Of a stretch of DNA of 34,850 bases, positions 25,195 to 32,492 are shown one piece after another; within the stretch, counting starts at the first letter, position 1, and every line of letters starts with the position of its first letter. The notes below the pieces were generated by a model. The model was not told where the DNA came from. It saw nothing but the letters and a program-made list of their open reading frames with translations, and did no database searches. Both the position numbers and the translations under genes were made by a program. Source of the stretch: a virus; the IMG/VR virus record IMGVR_UViG_3300034198_004558, positions 1 through 34,850 of that record; one strand, written 5' to 3'.

Positions 25195-26463
25195 ATGGCA
25201 ATCAATCGTTACTACTCATCCACAGCGATAGATACAACTTTAGTCTATGGAATTTCTGCTAGTGATACGCAGATTGTTCTTGCAACTATTGCTGGTTATC
25301 CAACGTCCTACCCATTTACTTTGTCGCTTGGTTACGATACCAGTTCCGAGGAAATTGTTGATGTTACCAGTGTTGGTTCTGCGACTAACTCTTACATCAT
25401 TTCTCGTGGAGTCGATAGCACTACTGCTATTACTCATAGTGCTGGCTCTACAGTAAAGCATGTTATTACTGGTCGTGATATGCGTGAAGCACAGGCACAT
25501 ATTGCTGGAACTACAAGTGTTCATGGTATTGCCGACACTTCTACCCTTGTAACAACAGGTGCCACTCAGACAATAACTGGCAAAACTATTAACAGTTCTA
25601 ATAATACTTTAACTGTTGCTCAGGCTTCTGTAACTAATCTAACTACTGATCTTGCTGCAAAGGCATCAACTACTGACCTTGCCCTAAAAGCTCCATTGGC
25701 TAGTCCAACATTTACGGGAACTGTTACCTTACCTACTGGCACTGTTACCTCAGCAACTCTAGCTACTGGCGCGGTAACTTCAACAGCCCTTGCTGCTGGT
25801 TCTGTTACCTCAGCAGCCATTGGTACTGGCACGGTAACCTCAACAAACATTGCCGATGGAACAATTGTTAATGCTGACATTGCAGCGGCTGCTGCTGTTG
25901 ACTGGACTAAATTGGGAATTTCCTCAACAGTTAGTTCAACTCAAATTGGATACGTTGCTGGTGTAACATCTGCTATCCAAACACAACTTAACAGTAAAGC
26001 GGGTACGGCTGGACCGACTTTTACTGGAACAGTTACTCTTCCTTCTACTACATCTGTTGGTGCAGTGACATCTACTGAACTTGGTTATGTTGACGGTGTT
26101 ACTTCTCCAATTCAAACACAGATAGATACTAAATCTCCCACTGCATCGCCAACATTTACTGGAACTGTAACACTTCCAACTGTTACTCCGACAACTCAAA
26201 TACCATATGCAATGGAAGTTAATACGGCAAGTATTACGGGTTCTGGATCCGTTACGTTTACAGCAGGAAGATTTGCAGTTGCGCCCATAGTGACACTTGC
26301 AATTCAAAGCACCTCGGGGCCAACTGGAACTTCCGCGACTTATTCTTCACCAACAACTACTGGAATGAATTTATATGTATGGACTGGCGCAACTGCTTCG
26401 GCAAGCGCAAGATCAGTTTCATTTGTAGCGGTTCAAATGACATCAACAACGGCAGCAGGATAG
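25195..26463 (+). CDS. Tail fibre protein, 422 aa
   Basis: N-terminal beta domain (INRYYSSTAIDTTLVYGISA), then repeated shaft elements: SPTFTGTVTLPT three times, GAVTSTALAAGSVTSAAIGT runs and Q-T-Q-L/I spacers, which form trimeric beta-helical shafts in phage fibres. The last 75 residues (SGSVTFTAGRFAVAPIVTLA, then TSASARSVSFVAVQ) look like a compact beta head of the H-type lectin kind. It should contact the host cell. Confidence 0.85.
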   Translation: MAINRYYSSTAIDTTLVYGISASDTQIVLATIAGYPTSYPFTLSLGYDTSSEEIVDVTSVGSATNSYIISRGVDSTTAITHSAGSTVKHVITGRDMREAQAHIAGTTSVHGIADTSTLVTTGATQTITGKTINSSNNTLTVAQASVTNLTTDLAAKASTTDLALKAPLASPTFTGTVTLPTGTVTSATLATGAVTSTALAAGSVTSAAIGTGTVTSTNIADGTIVNADIAAAAAVDWTKLGISSTVSSTQIGYVAGVTSAIQTQLNSKAGTAGPTFTGTVTLPSTTSVGAVTSTELGYVDGVTSPIQTQIDTKSPTASPTFTGTVTLPTVTPTTQIPYAMEVNTASITGSGSVTFTAGRFAVAPIVTLAIQSTSGPTGTSATYSSPTTTGMNLYVWTGATASASARSVSFVAVQMTSTTAAG

Positions 26464-26470
26464 GAAAGAT

Positions 26471-26602
26471 ATGAATTATTTAGTTACTTGCCACACATCA
26501 GGTTGTGAGAATGAAAACATTGAAATTGAATTTCTTGACCCTTTGCCAACAGTTATTTGCGGCCCATGCGGAAATGAAATTACCGACAAAGTGGAACAGT
26601 AA
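26471..26602 (+). CDS. Zinc-ribbon mini-protein, 43 aa
   Basis: Encodes MNYLVTCHTSGCENENIEIE, then a C-G-P-C knuckle and KVEQ. Four Cys at positions 7, 12, 30 and 33 form a likely zinc ribbon. AGGAAAG precedes the start and the stop overlaps the next gene's ATG (TAATG). A zinc-ribbon peptide encoded between a fibre and a tail gene is unusual; the function is unknown. Confidence 0.7.
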   Translation: MNYLVTCHTSGCENENIEIEFLDPLPTVICGPCGNEITDKVEQ

Positions 26603-29079
26603 TGTCAACAGTTGGTTTAACTGCAACAATTACTGGTGTCTCAATAACAAATGTTACTGGCCCACCAGCGTATCAAGTTGTAACATTTACTGCGGCTAAT
26701 TCATTTACTGCTGGAGATGGCGTAACCATTACTGGTATTACTCCAACTACTTTAAGCATTGTTAGTGCTCAGATTTCCTCTTGCACTGGAACAGCCTTTA
26801 TCGTACGGCTACCAGCATCAACAGTTTCTGGTACATACAGTAGTGGTGGAACGGCAACAACGTTTTTCTTTAATGAAACAAGTCTGACAGATCCTGCAGT
26901 ACCAACACACAGTATGACAGAATACGTTGTTGATCCAATCGGTTTGTCTGCGGTGGCTAACGTAATTCACCAAAATACCGACAGCGTTTATGACATTGCT
27001 ATTGGTGGCGAGCCATACTACTTAGCTGCATCTAACAAGTATCCATACATTCGTGAGACTGCAACATACAAGCGAACTCAATTAGATACAACACAGCAAC
27101 CAGGTGAGCAGACCTTTGAGGGCTGGTGGCTACGCTCACAAGGTTCATGGCACCTTGGCGCAAACATTAACTACCTTGAACCATTGCAAGGCCCAGATGT
27201 TATCTACCGTTTTAAAAAATCTGTTGGCATTGACCCATGGACTCCTGGACAAATCTCTTTGTTGCCAGATGTCACTAAAGTTTTAACCACTACTGGCGTA
27301 ACAACTATTATGGGCGCTATTGATGGAAGCAATGTCTCATGTGTATTTGTTTCGGATGGTTCTGCATTAAAGCGCATTGACTCAGCGGGCACCGTTACCT
27401 CGGTAACTTATGGTGGTTCAGGTTCTGACATTTTATCCATGACACAAGATGGAACAAACTACTACGTTGCCAACTCTACTGGTATCTATAAAGGTTTGTT
27501 AACTGGTGTCGGTACTGGCACATCAATCTTTACTTACCCTGCATCAGTTGGATCTGTCACTAGCGTTACCATCGGGTGGGTAAAGCAACGCTTAATGGCT
27601 GGTGTTAATAATTACTTGTTTCAGGTTATTGGAATAGCATCTAAAACTGCTACTGCAGCGCAATTATACAAGAACCCTACAAGTGGTGTTTATACTGCTA
27701 CGGTTACGTTTGCTTCAAAGCATGACTTTGGTGTTGGCGATCCTATTACTATGGCAAGTTTTGCTGCACCGTTTACATCGTTTAACGTAGCAACTACTGT
27801 TACAGCAGTTACAACTAACAGTGTTTCATTTTCTATACCCAATGTTACGGCAGAAATTGCTTACGCAACCGTGTCTGCAGGAACGGTAATTTTAACAAGC
27901 AATTCAAGTAACCCTAATTACATACATCCGAATGCTAAGTGGATCTTTACAGCTATTGCTGAAGGACCAACTGGTATCTATGCTTCTGGCTATGCTGGCA
28001 TAACATCATCCATTATTAAACTTACACTTAATAGTGATGGCACTATCCCAACATTAACTAATGCCGTATCCGCTGCAGACTTCCCTGACGATGAGCATGT
28101 TATTAGCCTTGGTATTTACCTTGGAAAGTTTGTTCTCATCGGAACCAACAAAGGTATTCGCATTGGAACTATTGACTCATCAGTTTATGGTGGCGGTTAT
28201 GTTACCTATGGTCCGTTGACATATGAACAACCAGGTACAGCCCACATTAATGGGTTCGGTTTCCGTGACCGTTTTGCTTACGCAACTGTCACCGAAGACA
28301 TTGACGGTAAGTCTGGTCTTATTCGCATTGATTTGTCACAACAACTATCTGATGGCAAATTTGCTTGGACTACAGATCTCAACTCTGGGGTTACGGGTAA
28401 CTGTGATGGCATTGCTTTCATTGGTGAAACTGGTCGCGCTGCTTTCGTTGTTGATGGACAGGGTGTGTATTTCCAGCATGCAACTAACAAGGTTTCTACT
28501 GGCTATCTTGATACTGGTGCTATTCGTTACAACACCATGGAAAAGAAGCACTTTAAGTTTATCAAGGTCCGCGCACTATCACCTTTAACTGGCAGTATCG
28601 CCATATCTACAATTGATAAGTCTGGCACAGTAACTGGCGTTACCGCTGTTGCTTCTGACACCGCAGTAGATCAAGACTTCTCAACCAACTTGGACTCTCC
28701 TGCAGAACAACTTGCCTTCAGGTTCCAACTAAACCGCAACACAAGCAACGCTGCTATTTCACCAGTAATGGTTGGCTATCAGACAAAGGCATTGCCTGCC
28801 AACAAACGCACACGCTCAATTAGTATTCCGATTATGTGTTATGACTTTGAGTCAGATCGTTACAACATTGCTTCTGGTTATGAAGGTCGCGCTTGGGATC
28901 GCTTGTCTGCGCTAGAACAAATTGAAGGTGACGGCAACACTGTTACCATTCAAGACTTTACAACGGGTGAGCAGGTCGAAGGTCTTATTGAAAAGGTTGC
29001 CTTTGAGCGTACCGATCCACCAGACCGCCGTTTCAAGGGCTTTGGTGGAATTATTATGGTCCAGGTGAGGACAACATAA
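26602..29079 (+). CDS. Large tail protein, 825 aa
   Basis: The N-terminal 90 residues are a beta module (VVTFTAANSFTAGDGVTITG), and a second copy of that kind sits near residue 380 (TVTFASKHDFGVGDPITMAS). The central region has propeller-like repeats: GSNVSCVFVSDGSALKRIDS, DILSMTQDGTNYYVANSTGI and KFVLIGTNKGIRIGTIDSSV. The C-terminal 150 residues (RTRSISIPIMCYDFESDRYN, then VEGLIEKVAFERTDPPDRRF) close it. Order and size are compatible with a tail nozzle or hub protein, with a structural scaffold like P22 gp10 or T7 gp12; this is inference from pattern, not from a search. Confidence 0.7.
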   Translation: MSTVGLTATITGVSITNVTGPPAYQVVTFTAANSFTAGDGVTITGITPTTLSIVSAQISSCTGTAFIVRLPASTVSGTYSSGGTATTFFFNETSLTDPAVPTHSMTEYVVDPIGLSAVANVIHQNTDSVYDIAIGGEPYYLAASNKYPYIRETATYKRTQLDTTQQPGEQTFEGWWLRSQGSWHLGANINYLEPLQGPDVIYRFKKSVGIDPWTPGQISLLPDVTKVLTTTGVTTIMGAIDGSNVSCVFVSDGSALKRIDSAGTVTSVTYGGSGSDILSMTQDGTNYYVANSTGIYKGLLTGVGTGTSIFTYPASVGSVTSVTIGWVKQRLMAGVNNYLFQVIGIASKTATAAQLYKNPTSGVYTATVTFASKHDFGVGDPITMASFAAPFTSFNVATTVTAVTTNSVSFSIPNVTAEIAYATVSAGTVILTSNSSNPNYIHPNAKWIFTAIAEGPTGIYASGYAGITSSIIKLTLNSDGTIPTLTNAVSAADFPDDEHVISLGIYLGKFVLIGTNKGIRIGTIDSSVYGGGYVTYGPLTYEQPGTAHINGFGFRDRFAYATVTEDIDGKSGLIRIDLSQQLSDGKFAWTTDLNSGVTGNCDGIAFIGETGRAAFVVDGQGVYFQHATNKVSTGYLDTGAIRYNTMEKKHFKFIKVRALSPLTGSIAISTIDKSGTVTGVTAVASDTAVDQDFSTNLDSPAEQLAFRFQLNRNTSNAAISPVMVGYQTKALPANKRTRSISIPIMCYDFESDRYNIASGYEGRAWDRLSALEQIEGDGNTVTIQDFTTGEQVEGLIEKVAFERTDPPDRRFKGFGGIIMVQVRTT

Positions 29080-29384
29080 TGTCTATGGATGGGTTCTTAC
29101 CTTTACTTCCCTATGTTATTGCTCTTCTAGCAGGTATCTGGGGTGTGTGGCGAAAGATAGAAAAAAATCAGCAAGATACACAGATCAGGTCGGTGAGAAT
29201 GGAAGATAGGTTGCACCGCATCGAGGCTCAGTTTGGTCCTAATGGTGGTGGTATTCGTGAAGCAATCAATCGCATCTCTGACACTGTAAACAAAATGGAT
29301 TTAAAACTAGACACCCTGGGTAGGGAATTATCCCAACTTAAAGGTGAGTACGAACAGCACATAAGGGAGAACGCTAGTGAATGA
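29079..29384 (+). CDS. Membrane-anchored coiled-coil protein, possible holin partner
   Basis: One membrane segment (about residues 6-24, PLLPYVIALLAGIWGVW) is followed by a cytoplasmic coiled coil (VRMEDRLHRIEAQFGPNGGG, then EAINRISDTVNKMDLKLDTL to the end). This recalls DUF2746-like lysis-region proteins of actinophages. It stands first in the lysis cassette and is coupled on both sides, so an antiholin, holin or spanin-like part is plausible. Confidence 0.7.
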   Translation: MSMDGFLPLLPYVIALLAGIWGVWRKIEKNQQDTQIRSVRMEDRLHRIEAQFGPNGGGIREAINRISDTVNKMDLKLDTLGRELSQLKGEYEQHIRENASE

Positions 29385-29488
29385 ACATACAAAGAAATTT
29401 TCACACCAGTAGAAGTATGAGAAAACCAGCATACAAATCTAAAGTAATCGTAACCATAGCACGCTACCGTAGAGGAAAATACAAATGA
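29381..29488 (+). CDS. Very basic 35-residue protein inside lysis cassette
   Basis: Encodes MNIQRNFHTSRSMRKPAYKS followed by K-V-I-V-T-I-A-R and a Lys/Arg-rich end. Its ATG overlaps the previous stop as ATGA, and its own TGA overlaps the next ATG as ATGA, so it fills the space between two lysis genes with no free base. No hydrophobic span. It may tune holin synthesis by coupling, or have its own role. Confidence 0.6.
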   Translation: MNIQRNFHTSRSMRKPAYKSKVIVTIARYRRGKYK

Positions 29489-29742
29489 AGTTAAGTAAGA
29501 ACACAAAGAAGTTTCTAGCAGCAATAGCAGAACGTTCGATTAAAACTTTTATTCAAACATTCGCAGCAGTTAGTGCTTCTGCAAATCTATTTAACAGCGC
29601 AACAACTACCGACTTATTAGGCGTAGCCGCTTCTGCCGCATTGCTATCCATTGCCACAAGCGTTGTCTCAGCCAAGTTTGGTGCACACGGTCCATCACTT
29701 ACAACTGAGGTTGTCGTTAACGACCAGGTTGCAGGGCACTAA
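29485..29742 (+). CDS. Holin, r1t-like
   Basis: An 85-residue protein with a basic N-terminus, a first membrane helix (about residues 19-36, KTFIQTFAAVSASANLF) and a second (about 44-63, LLGVAASAALLSIATSVVSA), ending GAHGPSLTTEVVVNDQVAGH. The R-x-x-x-T-F-x-Q-T motif and the A-A-x-L-S-x-x-T-S second helix match r1t-type holins. It would form membrane lesions that release the endopeptidase encoded next, to which it is coupled by TAATG. Confidence 0.85.
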   Translation: MKLSKNTKKFLAAIAERSIKTFIQTFAAVSASANLFNSATTTDLLGVAASAALLSIATSVVSAKFGAHGPSLTTEVVVNDQVAGH

Positions 29743-30155
29743 TGCGCCCAGTTGACATAAAGTTTAAGATAACTCAAGGCTACGGTATTAAGTCCAAGCT
29801 GTACGCCAGCGGTATGCACAAAGGCGTTGACTTTGGTTGCCCAGTTGGAACTCCAGTTCATGCTATGAACGATGGCGTTGTTACCTCATTCAATTGGGGA
29901 GCTGCGTTTGGACATCACGTAATTGTCGATCACATCAAGTTCCCTGATCGCACACCTGGCCTATGGGCTGGTTACATGCACCTATCAGTAGTTAAAGTTA
30001 AGCCTGGCGATCACGTTAAGCGTGGACAAGTCATTGGTCTTAGCGGAGCAACAGGACATGTCACAGGACCCCACCTTCACGTTGAGGTTCAGAATAACAA
30101 AGGTCATTGGAATGCTTTCAAGTCTGTTAACCCTACGAAATGGATTGGTGCCTAA
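29742..30155 (+). CDS. M23-family endopeptidase endolysin
   Basis: A 137-residue single-domain enzyme. The zinc site of LytM/M23 proteins is complete: H26 and D30 (HKGVDFG), H80 (YMH) and H111/H113 (HLHVE). GQVIGLSGATGHVTGPHLHV is the typical final strand-turn. It would cut peptide cross-links of peptidoglycan. No signal peptide or wall-binding domain is attached, so export depends on the holin. Position directly after the holin supports a lysis role. Confidence 0.93.
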   Translation: MRPVDIKFKITQGYGIKSKLYASGMHKGVDFGCPVGTPVHAMNDGVVTSFNWGAAFGHHVIVDHIKFPDRTPGLWAGYMHLSVVKVKPGDHVKRGQVIGLSGATGHVTGPHLHVEVQNNKGHWNAFKSVNPTKWIGA

Positions 30156-30520
30156 TGTACGTTAGTTGGAAGGATGACACGCATCCGCAGGTTATTCCTG
30201 CAAAGAAGTGGACACTACTTAAGTTCAATGGTGTAGCTTTGATTACACCTACTGCCGATGGCATGGGTCACTTTGGAGTATACCTAAACGTAGCCAATAC
30301 TGGTGGCTCCAAGCGCATTCTTGCTAGGTTCTCGCGAGATCCATTGAAACTCAATGATTTCACTGGTCAGCACGCTCTAGATCTAACCTTGGATAACATT
30401 GATTCACACACCTGGTTTTTCCAGGCTAAAAAAGGCACGCCTATTGGTGTTATGGTTTACCATGACGGTCCTAAGGCTTTAACTCTGGGAACTAGAGAAT
30501 TTAAAGCAGCCATAGGATAG
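30155..30520 (+). CDS. Hypothetical beta-rich protein after endolysin, 121 aa
   Basis: The start at 30155 (MYVSWKDDTHPQVI) is preferred over an ATG 15 bases earlier, because it forms the TAATG overlap used by its neighbours. Strand-rich sequence with FNGVALITPTADGMGHFGVY and THTWFFQAKKGTPIGVMVYH-like stretches. No family is recognised. As last gene before the terminator and next to the endopeptidase it could be a wall-binding or minor tail protein. Confidence 0.7.
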   Translation: MYVSWKDDTHPQVIPAKKWTLLKFNGVALITPTADGMGHFGVYLNVANTGGSKRILARFSRDPLKLNDFTGQHALDLTLDNIDSHTWFFQAKKGTPIGVMVYHDGPKALTLGTREFKAAIG

Positions 30521-30555
30521 GGCTAGGAAGCCCACAGCGGGACGCTAAGACACTT

Positions 30556-30595
30556 AAAGGGTCATCTGGTACTTCGGTATCAGGTGGCCCTTTTT
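30556..30595 (+). terminator. Intrinsic terminator with UUCG loop
   Basis: A 17-pair stem (30556-30572 with 30577-30593; a few G:U pairs, no mismatch) closes a cUUCGg tetraloop, one of the most stable RNA loops. It runs into TTTTT at 30591-30595. It ends the virion and lysis operon and separates it from replication genes. Confidence 0.92.
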
Positions 30596-30671
30596 GTCGT
30601 TCCTAGGGCCGTATAGATTCAGAGGGCACACTAAACCCCTTTAACCACACGGTTTTGTTTTGTTCTAATTT

Positions 30672-30685
30672 GCGCCTCAAGGCGC
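30672..30685. other. Small GC-rich hairpin upstream of replication promoters
   Basis: GCGCC-TCAA-GGCGC, five perfect pairs, followed by TTGTT. It lies between the terminator and the TATAAT at 30717; it may be a minor terminator or protein site. Otherwise the 293 bases between 30521 and 30813 hold only the terminator and candidate promoters. Confidence 0.35.
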
Positions 30686-30692
30686 TTGTTCA

Positions 30693-30722
30693 TTGTTTCG
30701 CTCGCTCTGCTCGCAGTATAAT
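30693..30722 (+). promoter_or_regulatory. Candidate promoter upstream of replication genes
   Basis: TTGTTT (30693-30698), an 18-base spacer and a perfect TATAAT (30717-30722). The stretch before the -10 (GCTCG then TCGCA then GTATAAT) resembles that at 3407-3435, suggesting a shared regulator or polymerase preference. Confidence 0.45.
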
Positions 30723-30777
30723 TTCCTCTTCGAGGACTTGTCAAATCACGGCGCGACACGCCTACGAACTAACTGAT

Positions 30778-30806
30778 TTGCATTGTGTGTTCGTTGTGTG
30801 TACAGT
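30778..30806 (+). promoter_or_regulatory. Candidate promoter giving a leaderless transcript
   Basis: TTGCAT (30778-30783), a 17-base spacer and TACAGT (30801-30806). The ATG at 30814 is exactly where transcription would start, and no ribosome-binding site precedes it. Leaderless mRNAs are common in actinobacteria, so the arrangement is coherent. Confidence 0.4.
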
Positions 30807-30813
30807 CTCTCTC

Positions 30814-31017
30814 ATGGGATTAATCAAAGAACAAACGGTGGGACATAGATCCTTCTCGTCATTTACATCCTGGGTACAGTGCGGTAAGAAGTGGCAGCTC
30901 GAAAGAGAGCTACACGTACCCACTCAACCAGCGTGGGCATTAGTCGGGGGATCTTCGGTTCATCTCGCACTAGAGCGCTACCTCAGGGAAACATTGGAGC
31001 AGGATACAAATGTCTAA
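30814..31017 (+). CDS. PD-(D/E)XK (Cas4/RecB-like) nuclease, N-terminal part
   Basis: 67 residues: MGLIKEQTVGHRSFSSFTSW, then C23 in VQCGKKWQ and GGSSVHLALERYLRE. These are the two opening motifs of Cas4/RecB-type nucleases (S-x-S-x-x-x-W-x-x-C and G-x-x-x-H). The longer upstream extension of the frame is not credible, since it crosses the promoter region and lacks a ribosome-binding site. The rest of the enzyme is in the next frame, overlapping by eight bases, so neither half alone should be active. Confidence 0.8.
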   Translation: MGLIKEQTVGHRSFSSFTSWVQCGKKWQLERELHVPTQPAWALVGGSSVHLALERYLRETLEQDTNV

Positions 31018-31687
31018 AGCACAGTTACTATGGGCCGAAGCGTTTAATGACTGCATCGGTCAAGAGCAGGAAAAGTCTGGGGTTAATCCTCTAGACTGGC
31101 GTGCATCAGGTCGCGCAAGTAAAGCAAATCCAGATAAAGAAAATGGCGATTGGTGGGCCGAGCAAGGTCCTATCATGGTGCAAAACTTTATCGAATTTTG
31201 GGAGTCATCAGGCTGGAAAGTGTGGATGACTCCAGAAGGAATACCTGGTATTGAAATACAATTCAATGTCATGTATGGTGATGTTCGCATCAAGGCATTT
31301 GCCGACATGATTGCTATAACACCAGATGGTGAACTTGCTGTAGTGGACTTTAAGTCTGGCGCAAGTATGCCAGGAAGTGACATGCAGCTAGGGCTATACG
31401 CAACTGCAATGGAAAAGCAGTTTGGTATTCGCCCAAGTGTGGGTTACTACTATGATGCACGAAAGGTCATAATGATTCCAGCTCAAAGGCTGGATCTTTG
31501 GACAGCACCACTGTTTACTGAATTGTTTAGGCAGTTCGAGGACTCAGTACAACGTAAGGTATTCCTACCTAACACCAACAACTACTGCTCATCGTGTAGC
31601 GTAAAAGATTATTGCTACATTCAGGGCGGGGAGTTTGCAAATCTAATGGATCCATTATACGCAATAGCACAACAGAAGGAGCAATAA
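31010..31687 (+). CDS. PD-(D/E)XK (Cas4/RecB-like) nuclease, C-terminal catalytic part
   Basis: 225 residues with the catalytic core: D99 in AFADMI, D113-x-K115 in VVDFKSG, and Q126-x-x-x-Y130 in QLGLY. Then CSSCSVKDYC (C193, C196, C202) gives three of the four ligands of a 4Fe-4S cluster; the fourth would be C23 of the upstream half. It would be a 5'-3' or RecB-like exonuclease for recombination or replication. An AGGA lies at ribosome-binding distance from the ATG, so it can be started independently. Confidence 0.88.
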   Translation: MSKAQLLWAEAFNDCIGQEQEKSGVNPLDWRASGRASKANPDKENGDWWAEQGPIMVQNFIEFWESSGWKVWMTPEGIPGIEIQFNVMYGDVRIKAFADMIAITPDGELAVVDFKSGASMPGSDMQLGLYATAMEKQFGIRPSVGYYYDARKVIMIPAQRLDLWTAPLFTELFRQFEDSVQRKVFLPNTNNYCSSCSVKDYCYIQGGEFANLMDPLYAIAQQKEQ

Positions 31688-31848
31688 TGTTTGTATCAAA
31701 AAGAAAGTTTGATAGATTGTCAGACGATCTGTATGAAGTGTTACTTGAAAATGTAGCACTACAAAGCGCATTAGCAAGAGCACAAAAAAGTGCAAAGGAA
31801 GCAACCAAACCTGCTAAAAAAGCAGCAACAAAGAAAGCGGTTAAGTAA
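31687..31848 (+). CDS. Small coiled-coil protein with histone-like basic tail, 53 aa
   Basis: Start at 31687 is chosen for AAGGAG and the TAATG overlap. MFVSKRKFDRLSDDLYEVLL opens a coiled coil, then a Lys/Ala-Pro tail ends KPAKKAATKKAVK, like a linker-histone tail. It may bind DNA near the nuclease or be a small adaptor. Confidence 0.7.
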   Translation: MFVSKRKFDRLSDDLYEVLLENVALQSALARAQKSAKEATKPAKKAATKKAVK

Positions 31849-32261
31849 TGAGTAACGGTAACGTAGCCTTACAGGCTAACTTCAAGACATCATCTGGCGC
31901 ATTGCTTAATGTGTACGGTGAAACCGCAGAGCAGTTTGAGTTTAACCTTAAAGCCTTTGTTGCTCTAGTGCCAGACATCGTGGCTGCAGAACGCGCAGTA
32001 CAAAGTGGCGTAGCACCAGCAGCTCCAGTATCAGCAGTTGATACCGTAGTTGCATCACTAGGTGGTCAGGTAATCAACCAGGCACCAGTAGCACAGGCAC
32101 CACAACAGTATGCTCAAGCACCAGTAGGTGGCGGTGCACCATCATGTCGACATGGTGTTATGCAACATGTTGCTCCTGCTAATAAGCCATGGTCAGGTTA
32201 TTTCTGTCCACAGCCTAAAGAAGCTACTGACAAGTGTGCACCTATCTTCGATAAGAAGTAA
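31848..32261 (+). CDS. Zinc-finger protein of replication region, 137 aa
   Basis: N-terminal domain with strand-rich VALQANFKTSSGALLNVYGE and helix AEQFEFNLKAFVALVPDIVA, a Pro/Ala/Gln linker (about residues 55-95) and a C-terminal C-R-H-G...F-C-P...D-K-C finger. This order (domain, linker, C-terminal finger) recurs in actinophage replication clusters near nuclease and primase genes; a ssDNA-binding or loader role is a guess. Confidence 0.7.
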   Translation: MSNGNVALQANFKTSSGALLNVYGETAEQFEFNLKAFVALVPDIVAAERAVQSGVAPAAPVSAVDTVVASLGGQVINQAPVAQAPQQYAQAPVGGGAPSCRHGVMQHVAPANKPWSGYFCPQPKEATDKCAPIFDKK

Positions 32262-32264
32262 GTC

Positions 32265-32492
32265 ATGGTGGTACGCAAGGGAACCAAAGTTCATCCTGCT
32301 ACCTTCGGCCTTGTACTCAGGTTAAAAGATCGCTGGGGTTGGACTTACGATGACCTCAGCGATCTGCTTGAAGTAACCCCAAGTCGGGTTCAGCAGATCG
32401 TATTACAACAACGCAAACAGACAGGAGAAGCGCATGCTTACACTTGCCCAGGCTGCCAACAGGCAGAAAAGCGGGGCGCAGCTCTTACCTGA
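32265..32492 (+). CDS. Helix-turn-helix protein, 75 aa
   Basis: TFGLVLRLKDRWGWTYDDLS followed by DLLEVTPSRVQQIVLQQRK forms a sigma-region-4-like helix-turn-helix. The last 20 residues overlap the next gene for 59 bases and contain C-P-G-C, so they may or may not be folded. Likely a small DNA-binding regulator or replication accessory. The start follows the previous stop by three bases. Confidence 0.65.
   Translation: MVVRKGTKVHPATFGLVLRLKDRWGWTYDDLSDLLEVTPSRVQQIVLQQRKQTGEAHAYTCPGCQQAEKRGAALT

Noticed and set aside
30655-30813. Upstream extension of the nuclease N-terminal frame
   Set aside because: It crosses hairpin and promoter-like sequence, has no ribosome-binding site, and the family begins at the later Met.
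31612-31686. Longer start for the 53-residue coiled-coil gene
   Set aside because: The later ATG has AAGGAG and the TAATG overlap used in this operon.
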